Source: Desulfobulbaceae bacterium
GTDB taxonomy: Bacteria > Desulfobacterota > Desulfobulbia > Desulfobulbales > Desulfobulbaceae
Assembly: GCA_015484845.1 (NCBI GenBank)
Contig: WFUT01000062.1
Span: forward strand, 1 to 48,185
Length of the DNA stretch: 48,185 bases
Reading direction: 5' to 3'
The notes beneath the pieces were generated by a model that was not told the DNA's origin, made no database searches, and saw only the letters and a list, made by a program, of their open reading frames with translations. Made by a program: the position numbers and the translations under genes. Positions within the stretch are counted from its first letter, which is position 1. Each line of letters starts with the position of its first letter. This document shows positions 7,803-16,667 of this stretch, one piece after another.

Positions 7803-8570
7803 ATGAAACACTTCAACAAGCGCCCTTCCGGCTCCATCCTGCTGACGGCTATGCTGCTGGCCTGCCTTCTCCTGCCATGCGCCGCCGCGGCGGCGACAGC
7901 AGGAAACAGCAGCATGGATCTCGCATGGTCCGAGTTTGACGGCCAGCGATTCGAGATCTACTTCAAGACCCGGCGCGATTCCCGGTGGGGAGAAACGGTG
8001 CAGATCACCAATGACCAGTACAACAACATGCATCCCAGCCTGGCCGTTACCGGCCGGGGAGAGGAATGGCTGGTCTGGACCGGTCTCAACGGGCAGCACA
8101 ACAGGCTGTTCTATTCCAGGAGGAAAAAGGGCCAGTGGACCTTTCCCCGGGAGATCGAGACCGGGCTGGAGTCGAGCATCGCGCCCTCCATCACCATCGG
8201 CCCCGGTGACAGGCCCTGGATCGCCTGGGCAGGCTACAACGGCAGGAACGACGACATATATGTCAGCCGCTGGAACGGGAGGACCTGGCAGAAGCCGGTC
8301 CGCATCCACCCGGCCAACAACGTGCCGGACATCCTGCCGGTCATTGCCATGGACCATGGCAGGCTGACCGTGACCTGGCAGCGGTATGACGGCGACAAGT
8401 ACATCTACGTGACCAGCACCTGGACCGGCAAAGGATGGTCTGCCGTAAAGGCGGAATCTCCCGCCCGCCTCCAGGTGCGGAAAAAGATGCTGCTAGAGCG
8501 AAAGAAACTCAAGGCGCGGCTTCCCGAAGATATCAGGCCGGTGGGCGAACCGGCCCTCCTGGCCCGTTAG
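7803..8570 (+). CDS. Secreted four-blade beta-propeller-like protein
   Basis: 255 residues with a clear Sec signal (basic KHFNKRPSG, hydrophobic core, cleavage near CAAAAATAG). The mature part contains four similar blocks of about 45-50 residues, each with a W-x(2-4)-NG/DG core, a tyrosine-rich strand and a GxW turn: LAWSEFDGQRFEIYF, LVWTGLNGQHNRLFYSRRK, IAWAGYNGRNDDIYVSRWNG and VTWQRYDGDKYIYVTSTW. This resembles BNR/sialidase-type repeats without the catalytic residues of a sialidase. A charged tail (RKKMLLERKKLKARLPED) ends in EPALLAR. GGTGGGGATGACGGC precedes the ATG. It is the first gene of the plus-strand block and is followed by two esterases, so a role in binding or trimming the surface glycan is likely but unproven. 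Confidence 0.75.
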   Translation: MKHFNKRPSGSILLTAMLLACLLLPCAAAAATAGNSSMDLAWSEFDGQRFEIYFKTRRDSRWGETVQITNDQYNNMHPSLAVTGRGEEWLVWTGLNGQHNRLFYSRRKKGQWTFPREIETGLESSIAPSITIGPGDRPWIAWAGYNGRNDDIYVSRWNGRTWQKPVRIHPANNVPDILPVIAMDHGRLTVTWQRYDGDKYIYVTSTWTGKGWSAVKAESPARLQVRKKMLLERKKLKARLPEDIRPVGEPALLAR

Positions 8571-8604
8571 GGTTTCGCCACTGCCGCGACCACCCATCTC
8601 CAGC

Positions 8605-9339
8605 GTGATACCAATGGACCGATCACTCTCCCGCCGATGCGCTCTTGCCATCCTCCTCCTGGCGCTGTTCCTTTCCGCTCTGCCGGCCGGGGCGGCCGAA
8701 CTCATCACCGCCTTTGGCGACAGTATCACCGAGGGACTCTGCCGCGGTGTCTGCCACGGCTACTTCGAGGTGCTCGACTCCATGATGGACGCGGCCGGGC
8801 GGCCGGTGGACATCATCAACGGCGGCCTGGGCGGTGAGCTGACCTCCGGCGGCGTCGGCCGCATCGATATCTTCCTTGCCGACAATCCCGACTATTCCCA
8901 CAACAACCACTGTCCGCCGCAGACCCAGTACAACGGCCGGCGGGCGCGGATCATCCTGATCATGGAGGGGGCCAACGACGCCATCCACGGCGTCTCCTGG
9001 ACCGCGACCCGGGACAACCTGCGTTTCATGATCGAAAAAAGCAGGGCCGCCGGCGTGATCCCTGTCCTCGCCACCATCACCCCGGACTACAAGTACAACA
9101 TGAGTGACTGCAACACCGGCATTATCGGCGTCTACAACAACGCCATCCGTGCCCTTGCCAGCGAGGAGAACGTCACCCTGGCCGACCAGTGCAATGCAAC
9201 GGACAAGGACTGGCAGAACCTGACCTGCGAGGGACTGCATCCCACCTATGCCGGGGACGTGCGCATATCCAACACCTGGTACGCGGTGATGCCGCCGCGC
9301 CCCGGTCTCAACGGTCCGCTCCTACTCCTGCTGCGATAA
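8605..9339 (+). CDS. SGNH/GDSL-family hydrolase, secreted
   Basis: 244 residues from a GTG at 8605; an ATG at 8614 is equally possible and both keep the Sec signal ([23 protein letters not shown]). SGNH block I is AFGDSITEG (catalytic Ser), block [14 protein letters not shown], block [11 protein letters not shown] (oxyanion Asn) and block V CEGLHPTY (catalytic His). The usual Asp three residues before the His is Glu here. The family removes acyl groups from sugars or lipids. It lies 34 bases after the propeller gene and is followed by a paralogous esterase, so tandem duplication is likely. Unlike that paralogue it stops soon after the catalytic domain, with a short leucine run (GPLLLLLR). Periplasmic de-O-acetylation of the surface glycan is my inference. 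Confidence 0.82.
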   Translation: MIPMDRSLSRRCALAILLLALFLSALPAGAAELITAFGDSITEGLCRGVCHGYFEVLDSMMDAAGRPVDIINGGLGGELTSGGVGRIDIFLADNPDYSHNNHCPPQTQYNGRRARIILIMEGANDAIHGVSWTATRDNLRFMIEKSRAAGVIPVLATITPDYKYNMSDCNTGIIGVYNNAIRALASEENVTLADQCNATDKDWQNLTCEGLHPTYAGDVRISNTWYAVMPPRPGLNGPLLLLLR

Positions 9340-9394
9340 AAACAGTGCCGGTTGCCGAGTTGCATTCCATCAACCCTCTGCAGACAACCATGCC

Positions 9395-10438
9395 ATGCTG
9401 AGTTCACGAGTCACTTCCGCCGCCCGGGTCCTTCCCGCCCTACTCCTGCTCTTTCTTTTCCTGCCGGCCAGGCCCGCGCACGCCGAGGATATCATCGCCT
9501 TCGGCGACTCCATCACCCATGGCAGCATCGACCCGGCCGGCAGCGATCACGGCGGCTATCCCATGGTCCTGCAGCAGATGTATGACAACAACGGCATTGC
9601 CGTTCATGTCTACAACGAGGGTGTACCCGGGGAACGGACCTCGGCCGGGGTGAGCAGGATCTCGTCGGTTCTCAACCGGCGGCCGGCCAGCTACCTCCTC
9701 CTGCTGGAAGGGGCCAACGATGTCATCGCCGGCATCAGCCCCCAGACCCTGGTGCAGAACCTGGGGATCATGATCGACAAGTGCAAGGCAAAGGGTGTGG
9801 TGCCCCTGGTGGCCACCATGACCCCGGAGGAGAAATACGGCAACACGCCCCTTATCAGGGACACCATCAATCCGCAGATCATCGCCCTGGCCGGCAGCAA
9901 GAACATCACCCTGGTCGACCTGTACAGCGCGGTGGCCGACAGCTGGTCCGCGTGGAGCTGGGACGGCCTCCATCCCAACTACGACGGCATGCTGGCCATC
10001 GCCCGGGCCTGGTACAACAAGGTGCCGGTTCCGGGGGTCACCACCAAGTCCGGGCCTGCCGGTGCGGCCGCCTCGGGCTCCGGTGGCGGCGGCGGAGGCT
10101 GTTTCATTGCCACGGCCGCCTACGGTTCCCTGCTCCAGCCGCAGGTCGTGCTCCTGCGCAGGTTCCGGGATCGCTTCCTGCTGAGCAATTCCCCGGGCAC
10201 CCTCTTTGTCAGGCTGTATTACCGCTACTCTCCGCCCCTGGCTGACTATATCGCCCGCCACCGGCTCCTGCGGGCACTGACGCGGATCGGTCTCTATCCG
10301 CTGGTCGGCCTTGCCGCCATACTCCAGTACCCCTTCCTGCAGCGGACGCTCGCCCTGGTCCTGCTCTCCGGCGCCGTGCTGCTGCTGTTGCTGCGCAGGC
10401 GGGCCGGCCTTGGAACCGGCAGGATCCCCGGTCCCTGA
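9395..10438 (+). CDS. SGNH hydrolase with CFI-box C-terminal anchor
   Basis: 347 residues: a Sec signal ([19 protein letters not shown]), then an SGNH domain with [33 protein letters not shown] and DGLHPNYDG, so Ser, Gly, Asn and the Asp/His pair are all present. After about residue 220 comes a Gly-rich linker and the motif [11 protein letters not shown]. About 60 residues containing [16 protein letters not shown] follow, then a last hydrophobic helix and an RRRAG tail. This is the CFI-box-CTERM arrangement, a C-terminal module thought to mark sorted or processed envelope proteins; its processing enzyme is not known to me. The catalytic core is clearly related to the hydrolase just upstream (55-base gap). 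It probably acts at the membrane surface on an esterified glycan or lipid. Confidence 0.85.
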   Translation: MLSSRVTSAARVLPALLLLFLFLPARPAHAEDIIAFGDSITHGSIDPAGSDHGGYPMVLQQMYDNNGIAVHVYNEGVPGERTSAGVSRISSVLNRRPASYLLLLEGANDVIAGISPQTLVQNLGIMIDKCKAKGVVPLVATMTPEEKYGNTPLIRDTINPQIIALAGSKNITLVDLYSAVADSWSAWSWDGLHPNYDGMLAIARAWYNKVPVPGVTTKSGPAGAAASGSGGGGGGCFIATAAYGSLLQPQVVLLRRFRDRFLLSNSPGTLFVRLYYRYSPPLADYIARHRLLRALTRIGLYPLVGLAAILQYPFLQRTLALVLLSGAVLLLLLRRRAGLGTGRIPGP

Positions 10439-10447
10439 AAAATCGGC

Positions 10448-10469
10448 GCCAGCAGCGGCCGCTGTCGGC
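10448..10469. repeat. GC-rich hairpin after the esterase gene
   Basis: The perfect palindrome CAGCGGCCGCTG (10453-10464) is extended by GCC/GGC arms to 22 bases. It starts about 10 bases after the stop codon but has no T-run behind it, so termination is possible but not convincing. Confidence 0.35.
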
Positions 10470-10521
10470 AAAATCCTGTTTGTCTCCTGGACAGTTCCCG
10501 TCATCCGTTTTCGGTCAAACC

Positions 10522-12723
10522 ATGTCCCTGTCCCGTCCCGCTGCCCTGCCGATACGCATTGTCCGGCAGGGAACCGTCTATGGCATTTTCTTTCTCCTGG
10601 TCTGTATCTTCACCTATCCGCTGATCCTGCATCCGGGATCCATGCTGCGCGGCCTCAATGACCCCTATCTCTTCACCTGGATACTGAACTGGGCCGCCTC
10701 CCATGTGGTGGCTGATCCAAGGGGGCTCTTTGACGCCAATATCTTCTACCCCTACGGCGCCACCTTTGCCTATTCCGAGCCCCTGCTGGTCCCGGCCCTG
10801 CTGACCGCGGCCCCGATCCTGTCCTTAAGCGGCAACCCGGTCCTGGTCCACAACCTCACCCTGCTCCTTTTCCAGGCCCTCTGCGGCTGGGCGGCCTGGT
10901 TCGCCACCAGCAGGATCACCGGTTCCCGGACCGCCGGCTGGATCGCCGGCATCGCCTTTGCCGTCTCGCCCTTCCGGACCGGCTATTACAACTATCTCAA
11001 CGTCCACATGCAGTGCGCGATCCCCCTGGCCCTGGTCTCGCTCGCCCTCTACCTGGAGAAACGCTCGCCCCGTTACCTCGCGGCCACCGTGATCCTGCTC
11101 TGGCTGCAGATGATCACCATCTTCTACGGCGGCGTGCCCCTGGGTATGCTGCTGGCCCTGTTCTTCGCCGGCTTCCTGCTCCTGCGGCCTGCCGGATGGC
11201 AGGTCCGGACCTGGTGCCAGCTGCTTGCCGGCGGTAGCATTCTCCTGCTCCTGCTCGCGCCCGTGCTCTCCCCCTACTACCAGGTCTTCCGGGAACTGGG
11301 CCTGGAACGCAGCCTCAAGGATGTTATCCGCTACAGTGCCGACTGGTACTCCTTCTTCGATACCGGGCGGGATCACAACTTCTATCAACTGGCCGACTCG
11401 GGCAGGTACCCGGGCTTTTTCCCCGGCTTCACCGTCTACATCCTGGCAGGTCTCGCCCTGCTCTCCCTGTGGCGGAACCCCGGCGACCTCCCGCGCCGCA
11501 TCCTCCTGCCACAGCGGATCATCGGCGCCACCATCACCCTGCTCTGCGCCGTGGTCGCCCTGCTCCTGGTCCGCAGACAGGCAACCCTTCCCCTGGTCGC
11601 CGGCCTCTCCATCTCCATCGGCCAGGCGACCCTGGCGATCCTCCTGCTCGGTACCCTTGCCCTGGCCGTTCGCGGACAGGCCGTGCGGGCCGCCGGATCC
11701 GGCCACCGCCCCCTGGCCCGGCGGGAATGGATCATGCTCCTTGGCCTGCTCAGTCTCTTCTTTGCCCTTCTCACCCTGGGACCGGTGATGCATATCCAGG
11801 GCAGGCCGGCGGGCACCGGCATCTATGCCTGGCTCTACAAGGTCTTCCTCCCCCTGCATACCATCCGGCTCTCCATCCGGCTTGGCTACATGCCGGTGCT
11901 GCTCCTTGCCATGCTGGCCGGCTTCGGTCTGGCCACCCTGCGCGACAGGCTGCCCCGCCGCCTCCGGCCCCTGCTCTGGCTGCTGCCGATCGTTCTCCTG
12001 TTCGAGTACTCCTCCTTTCCCCTGCATTACCAGCGCGTCAACTGGAACGCGACCCCGCCTGTCTATCGCTGGCTGGCCGGCCAGAAAGGCGACTTTGCGG
12101 TCCTGGAATGGCCATCCAACAACGAGGGCATCGATTCCAGGTATGTCTTCTGGTCCCTGCGGCATCACAAGAAGGAGGTCACCGGCGTGAGCGGCTTTTT
12201 CCCGCCCTTTACACGACGAGTGGTCAGGGACATGATCCGTTTTCCCGCCGGTGACTCCATCACCCATCTGCGCCGGATCTACCCCCTGCGCTACCTGATC
12301 GTGCATGGCGACCTCTTCTTCCGGCCCGAGCATCAACGGCTGGCCCTGACCTGGGCGGACAGGGTTCCCACCGGCATGACCCTGGTGCGACGGTTCGGTA
12401 ACACCATGGTCTTTGCCTTTCAGGACCGTCCCGAGACCGTGCGCCGGTGGGAGCGCACCTTTTCCTCGGCCCTGGTGAAAAAGCGCCCGGTGGCCGTGGT
12501 GACCGTGGCGATGCACAACAGGGGCAGCGCGGGAGGCGAGATCGGGGTGGAGTTCAACGGTCGTCTCCTTGGCCGGATCAGGGCGGACAGCAGGGCCCGG
12601 ACCCACCGGATTCCCCTGCCCGGCCCCTATCCGGCAGCGGATCGTAATATCTTCCGCCTCCTGCCCATGTCCGGGAACGGCAGCATGACCGTGTCCGGAT
12701 TCCGGCTGGACCGAAATCCCTGA
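10522..12723 (+). CDS. YfhO-like polytopic membrane protein (GT-C-like)
   Basis: About 733 residues. I use the ATG at 10522; an in-frame TTG at 10480 would add 14 unremarkable residues. The first helix (GIFFLLVCIFTYPLIL) is followed by an outside loop with LNDPYLFTWILNW and NIFYPYGATFAYSEP, the same pattern as the protein at 1-1640. About twelve helices run to residue 500 or so. A soluble region follows (PPVYRWLAGQKGDFAVLEWP, HLRRIYPLRYLIVHGDLFF), then a small beta domain near the C-terminus. The overall architecture is GT-C/YfhO-like; the catalytic loop would face the periplasm. It stands between the esterases and the HEAT/HD-GYP pair and probably ends the transcription unit, because a good promoter follows downstream. 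Donor and acceptor are unknown. Confidence 0.78.
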   Translation: MSLSRPAALPIRIVRQGTVYGIFFLLVCIFTYPLILHPGSMLRGLNDPYLFTWILNWAASHVVADPRGLFDANIFYPYGATFAYSEPLLVPALLTAAPILSLSGNPVLVHNLTLLLFQALCGWAAWFATSRITGSRTAGWIAGIAFAVSPFRTGYYNYLNVHMQCAIPLALVSLALYLEKRSPRYLAATVILLWLQMITIFYGGVPLGMLLALFFAGFLLLRPAGWQVRTWCQLLAGGSILLLLLAPVLSPYYQVFRELGLERSLKDVIRYSADWYSFFDTGRDHNFYQLADSGRYPGFFPGFTVYILAGLALLSLWRNPGDLPRRILLPQRIIGATITLLCAVVALLLVRRQATLPLVAGLSISIGQATLAILLLGTLALAVRGQAVRAAGSGHRPLARREWIMLLGLLSLFFALLTLGPVMHIQGRPAGTGIYAWLYKVFLPLHTIRLSIRLGYMPVLLLAMLAGFGLATLRDRLPRRLRPLLWLLPIVLLFEYSSFPLHYQRVNWNATPPVYRWLAGQKGDFAVLEWPSNNEGIDSRYVFWSLRHHKKEVTGVSGFFPPFTRRVVRDMIRFPAGDSITHLRRIYPLRYLIVHGDLFFRPEHQRLALTWADRVPTGMTLVRRFGNTMVFAFQDRPETVRRWERTFSSALVKKRPVAVVTVAMHNRGSAGGEIGVEFNGRLLGRIRADSRARTHRIPLPGPYPAADRNIFRLLPMSGNGSMTVSGFRLDRNP

Positions 12724-12805
12724 GCAAGAGATGTCGCGGTTCAGCGTCGATCCTGGATATTCCTGCAGCGACAGACTGTTACAGTCAATCTCTTTGCCCC
12801 GTTCC

Positions 12806-12835
12806 TTGACACTGCATCGCCGCATTATGTATCCT
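12806..12835 (+). promoter_or_regulatory. Sigma70-type promoter candidate for the HEAT/HD-GYP pair
   Basis: TTGACA at 12806-12811 is a perfect -35. TATCCT at 12830-12835 is a fair -10 (4 of 6) after an 18-base spacer. About 20 bases upstream lies the palindrome GACTG-TTA-CAGTC (12774-12786), possibly an operator. The start codon of the next gene is about 100 bases downstream. Confidence 0.5.
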
Positions 12836-12941
12836 TACAGTATGGGGTTGTGCCAGGACGGCCGGAATCTCTTCCGGACCGGGCAGCACCTGTACAGCCC
12901 TTCATCTTCCCTGTGCCGGGGATCCCGGCAGGCCCGACCGG

Positions 12942-14738
12942 ATGAAAACATCACTTGCCAACCAGGACATCCAGGCTGTCTGTGCCTTTGCCACCTCCCT
13001 TGCCGGGGCGGCACGGAACTATGCCCTCTATCCCGGCGACCATGCCATTGCCGCCCGACACGCCACCAGGGTGCACACCGATCTCCTGCGCTACCTTGCC
13101 CACAATGAACTGCTCAGGCTGCAGGTCGACAGGGGGCGCCTCCTCTACGAGGGAGAACCCGTGCTCGAGGGCAGGATGCACGAGGGCAACATTGCCTATC
13201 TCTTTGCCCGCGACGGCCTGGAATGGTTGGAGTTCCACAACGGGATCGAACGCTGGGAGGTGGAGGGATTCCTGAAACTGATCAACGACTACCGGGTAAT
13301 CGACGGCGAAAACGACGAAAACATCGTCACCGCCCTCTGGGAACAGGACTATCCCCACATCCGCTACAAGGCAGTGGACATCCTTGCCCTGGACGCGCCG
13401 GCGATCAGTTTCTCCTCCTTCCGCATTGCCCCGGCCGCCGGCCCTGGCACTGCTCCCTCCTCCGCCCAGGCCCCGCATGGTTCCCGGCCCGGCAATGCTC
13501 CCGGCGGGCAGGCGGCAGGGGCAGGCAGCGAGGCACCGGGCGGACGGTCCGAAGAGCCGGTCGCGACGCCGGTTCAGGATGAGGAACCGCCACCGGTGAG
13601 CATCGCCATTACCGCCAGGGGCAACGATCTCTGGAGCCTGACCCCGGCCGAACAGGAGCAGCTCGAGGCCATGGTGTACGAGGAGGAACACCATGACAAC
13701 TCCAATGACGTCATCGAGGTACTCCTGATCCTCCTGGTGGTCCAGAACAACGAGGCGGACTTCATCACGGTCCTCGATTTCCTCCAGGAACGGTTTATCC
13801 GCTCTCTCCGCACCCACCAGTTCCACCTGGCCCTCAAGATCGTGCGCAACCTGAAGAACGTCCGCTCCACCTTTGCCGCCAAACGACAGTGGAGTATTCC
13901 CCTGCTGGACAACTTTTTCACTGCCATCTCCAGGCCGGAGAGCCTGCGCGACGTCTCCAAGTTCTTCCTCAACCCGCCGCCGGATCTCGAAAAGGAGCAG
14001 CTCGATTACCTGTGGCAGGTATTGCGGCAGCTCCGGCCCGGGGTCCTGGCCACCCTGGCGCCGTTGACCAGGAAACTGCGCTCCGGCCCCATGGCCGCAC
14101 CGATGTTCGATCTTGTCATCTTCCACGGCCTGAAAAAACCAGGCGTCCTGGCCAACGTGGTGGACCAGATCGACGAGGCCACCTGCAGGGAGCTCTTCCC
14201 GGTTGTGGAAGAGATGCGGATCGAGGATGCAACCCGTGTCCTGACGGCAATGACCCGGCATTCCGCGCCTGCCATCCGCAGGCAGGCCCTGGACCTGCTC
14301 ATCGAATGGGACATCCTTATCCTGCGCGATGTATTTCATCTCCTCAACGATCCGGACGAAGAGACCAGGAACAGGATCCTGGCCCTCATCGGCAGGCAGA
14401 GGGACACGGAAACCGAGCAGCTGCTGCTGGACTACCTGGAGCAGGAAAACTGGACCATACAGAGCCGCGACCACCTCCTGGCCTGTTACCGGGCCCTGGG
14501 GATGTGCGGCAGCCACCGCTCGCTGCCCTTTCTCCGGCACATCCTCATGCAGCGCAACCTGAACACCATGTTTGCCATGGGAGGCAGCGTCCACAAGGAG
14601 GGCGCGGCCCGGGCCCTGCAGGCCCTGCACCTGCGCGATGCCGCGAACATACTCGAAGAGGGATGCCACAGCATGATGCCTGACACGCGCAGTGCCTGCC
14701 GCAAGGCCGTTGCCCGGCAGGGGGGGATGGCGACGTGA
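12942..14738 (+). CDS. HEAT-repeat-like protein paired with HD-GYP
   Basis: 598 residues, no signal or membrane helix, so cytoplasmic. The N-terminal 150 residues (YALYPGDHAIAARHATR, LLYEGEPVLEG, LEWLEFHNGIERWEVEGF, LKLINDYRVIDGENDEN) correspond in pattern to the N-terminus of the next protein. A low-complexity Pro/Gly/Ala linker (about 165-210) follows. The C-terminal 380 residues are helical pairs with HEAT-like spacing, for example SAPAIRRQALDLLIEWDI and DPDEETRNRILALIGRQRD. The stop overlaps the next ATG by four bases (ATGA), so the two are translationally coupled. HEAT scaffolds bind partner proteins; the likely partner is the HD-GYP protein. A promoter with a perfect -35 lies about 100 bases upstream. 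Exact function is unknown. Confidence 0.75.
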   Translation: MKTSLANQDIQAVCAFATSLAGAARNYALYPGDHAIAARHATRVHTDLLRYLAHNELLRLQVDRGRLLYEGEPVLEGRMHEGNIAYLFARDGLEWLEFHNGIERWEVEGFLKLINDYRVIDGENDENIVTALWEQDYPHIRYKAVDILALDAPAISFSSFRIAPAAGPGTAPSSAQAPHGSRPGNAPGGQAAGAGSEAPGGRSEEPVATPVQDEEPPPVSIAITARGNDLWSLTPAEQEQLEAMVYEEEHHDNSNDVIEVLLILLVVQNNEADFITVLDFLQERFIRSLRTHQFHLALKIVRNLKNVRSTFAAKRQWSIPLLDNFFTAISRPESLRDVSKFFLNPPPDLEKEQLDYLWQVLRQLRPGVLATLAPLTRKLRSGPMAAPMFDLVIFHGLKKPGVLANVVDQIDEATCRELFPVVEEMRIEDATRVLTAMTRHSAPAIRRQALDLLIEWDILILRDVFHLLNDPDEETRNRILALIGRQRDTETEQLLLDYLEQENWTIQSRDHLLACYRALGMCGSHRSLPFLRHILMQRNLNTMFAMGGSVHKEGAARALQALHLRDAANILEEGCHSMMPDTRSACRKAVARQGGMAT

Positions 14739-16336
14739 CCGGGGCGGAGCCAAAGAAAGAGCCGGACAGGCTGCTGGGCCAGCGGTTCCTCGCCGCGCTC
14801 AACAGCCTGTTCAGCACCGCCAGGATCCACCGGGACAACAACATCCTGCTTATCCATTGCGTGGAACGGTTCATTGAGCTCACCGAGGAACTCCTGCAGA
14901 ACGATGACGAGGTCACCCTGCTCACCTCGGTGGGTGGTTTCTACCTGCAGCAGGAGAAGGTCCTCTTCCAGCGTAATGCCGCCGGCCTGGTCCGCAAGCT
15001 CCTTGATTACTTCCAGCAACGTGGCATCAGCGGCCTGCGCTTCTACCAGGGCGCCACCTATGCCTCGCTCGCCGAGATCCTGGCCTTTGTGCGCCTCCTC
15101 AACGAGATGGCGGACCGGGACGACCCGATCCGCTGGCTGCGGGACAAGCTGGAACAGGCCCACTTCCCCTGGGTGGAGATCATTGACGGCTCGGAGACCG
15201 ATTCCCTGGAATCCATCTTCATGGACGCCGCCGGCCAGGGGCAGGAGCACCCGGCCACCATCGCGGCGGGGCCGGGCCGTGATCCGGAAGGACATGGCCG
15301 GCCGGCCGCGTCACCACCAGCACACCACGCCGGCGGCCAGGGCGGGCCGGCAAATGACACCAGTACCGGGAAAAAGGCCGAGCGCCGCAAGAACCGGGCC
15401 CTGCGCACCTATGGCTATGCCATGCACTCCCTGCAGGAGGTGGCGGACAAGCTGCGCAGCAACCGGCAGGCCGGCATCGGCAAGGCCGTGCACCTGGTCC
15501 AGAACATGGTCGACCTCATCATGGATGATGACAATGTTCTGCTGGGGCTGAGCACCATCCGGGACTACGACGACTATACCTTCACCCACTCGGTGAACGT
15601 GGCCATCCTCTCCATCTGCCTGGGACACAGGATCGGCATGTCGCGCGTCTCCCTGTCCCGGCTGGGCCTGAGCGGTCTCTTCCACGACCTGGGCAAGATC
15701 GATGTGCCGAAAAAGATCCTCAACAAACCCGGCCGTCTGGGCGAACAGGAGTTCGCCATCATGCAGAACCATTCCATGAACTCGGTGCGGCGCATCGTCA
15801 GGCTGCGGGCATCCTACGAAAAAAAGGCCTGCATCCTGCTCGGCCCCTTTGAACACCATCTCCGCTATGACCTGTCCGGCTACCCCAGGACGCCGCGAAA
15901 AAAACCGCTCAGCCTCATCGGCCGCATCGTCGCCATCGCTGACGTCTACGACGCGATCACCTCGCCGCGCAGCTACCGCCGGACGGCCATGACCCCGGAC
16001 CAGGCCCTGGGCCTCATGCTCAAAGGTTCAGGCACCGCCTTTGACCCGATCCTGCTCAAGGTCTTTATCAACATGCTCGGTGTCTATCCGGTGGGCACGG
16101 TCCTGGAGCTTGACAAGGGCGAGATGGGGATCGTCATTCCCCCGCCGCCGGGCCGGGAGGACGCCGGCGCCCTGTGGCTCCGGCTCCTGGCAGGGGACCG
16201 GGCCGGTGGATTCCGGAAACAGGGCATCATCAGCCTGGGCCGCTGGAACCCCGCCAACGGGGGCTTCAACCGCGCCATCCTGGCCAGCCACCACCCGGCC
16301 GACTTCGGTATCCAGCCGGCGGACTTTTTCTTCTGA
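14735..16336 (+). CDS. HD-GYP domain protein (cyclic-di-GMP phosphodiesterase family)
   Basis: 533 residues. Residues 10-150 form a module shared with the upstream HEAT protein (GFYLQQEKVLFQR, ISGLRFYQGATYASLAEI). A His/Gly/Pro-rich linker covers about 165-215. The HD-GYP domain follows: THSVNVAIL (H285), LFHDLGKIDVP (H317, D318, K321), MQNHS (H346), EHHLRYDLSGYP (H374, H375, GYP 382-384) and IADVYDAITSPRSY (D403). Canonical proteins have HHE-R-DG-GYP, so the segment is slightly changed (DLSGYP), but the metal ligands appear present, so activity on cyclic-di-GMP is likely. No receiver or membrane part is seen, so the input may come through the N-terminal module or the HEAT partner. Its place in a glycan locus suggests control of surface polysaccharide by cyclic-di-GMP. 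Confidence 0.85.
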   Translation: MTGAEPKKEPDRLLGQRFLAALNSLFSTARIHRDNNILLIHCVERFIELTEELLQNDDEVTLLTSVGGFYLQQEKVLFQRNAAGLVRKLLDYFQQRGISGLRFYQGATYASLAEILAFVRLLNEMADRDDPIRWLRDKLEQAHFPWVEIIDGSETDSLESIFMDAAGQGQEHPATIAAGPGRDPEGHGRPAASPPAHHAGGQGGPANDTSTGKKAERRKNRALRTYGYAMHSLQEVADKLRSNRQAGIGKAVHLVQNMVDLIMDDDNVLLGLSTIRDYDDYTFTHSVNVAILSICLGHRIGMSRVSLSRLGLSGLFHDLGKIDVPKKILNKPGRLGEQEFAIMQNHSMNSVRRIVRLRASYEKKACILLGPFEHHLRYDLSGYPRTPRKKPLSLIGRIVAIADVYDAITSPRSYRRTAMTPDQALGLMLKGSGTAFDPILLKVFINMLGVYPVGTVLELDKGEMGIVIPPPPGREDAGALWLRLLAGDRAGGFRKQGIISLGRWNPANGGFNRAILASHHPADFGIQPADFFF

Positions 16337-16667
16337 CCAAGGATGCTGAAAAGAACAGGCAAAGGAGCAACAAAAAACAGGGAGATAAAGTACAAAAGCC
16401 TCAATAATCACCCGCTCCCCACGCAGACAGGTCATTACAGATGACCATTCACAATCATCGACACCACGGATCTTGTCGTCTTGTCACCGGCCACCGCGAC
16501 TGTTTTTCCGGCCTCCCCTCCCGCGCTAACCTCCCGCCCGGCTCGCTTCGCGCCCACCACCATCTTTTTTATTGACCATCCAAGCAGATCGCACTATTTT
16601 TGAGAAATTGTTCCAAAAAGATCAAGATGCTGAAAAGCTATCGTATCCCGGACCGCAACCTGACCGG
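16337..16667. other. Intergenic region before the second UbiA gene
   Basis: About 330 bases if the UbiA start is the ATG at 16668. It contains the inverted repeat GGTCAT-TACAG-ATGACC (16430-16446). The 12-mer GATGCTGAAAAG occurs at 16342-16353 and again at 16626-16637. The first part is A-rich and the second part C-rich on the plus strand. No promoter or terminator is convincing and no further gene is supported. Confidence 0.4.
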
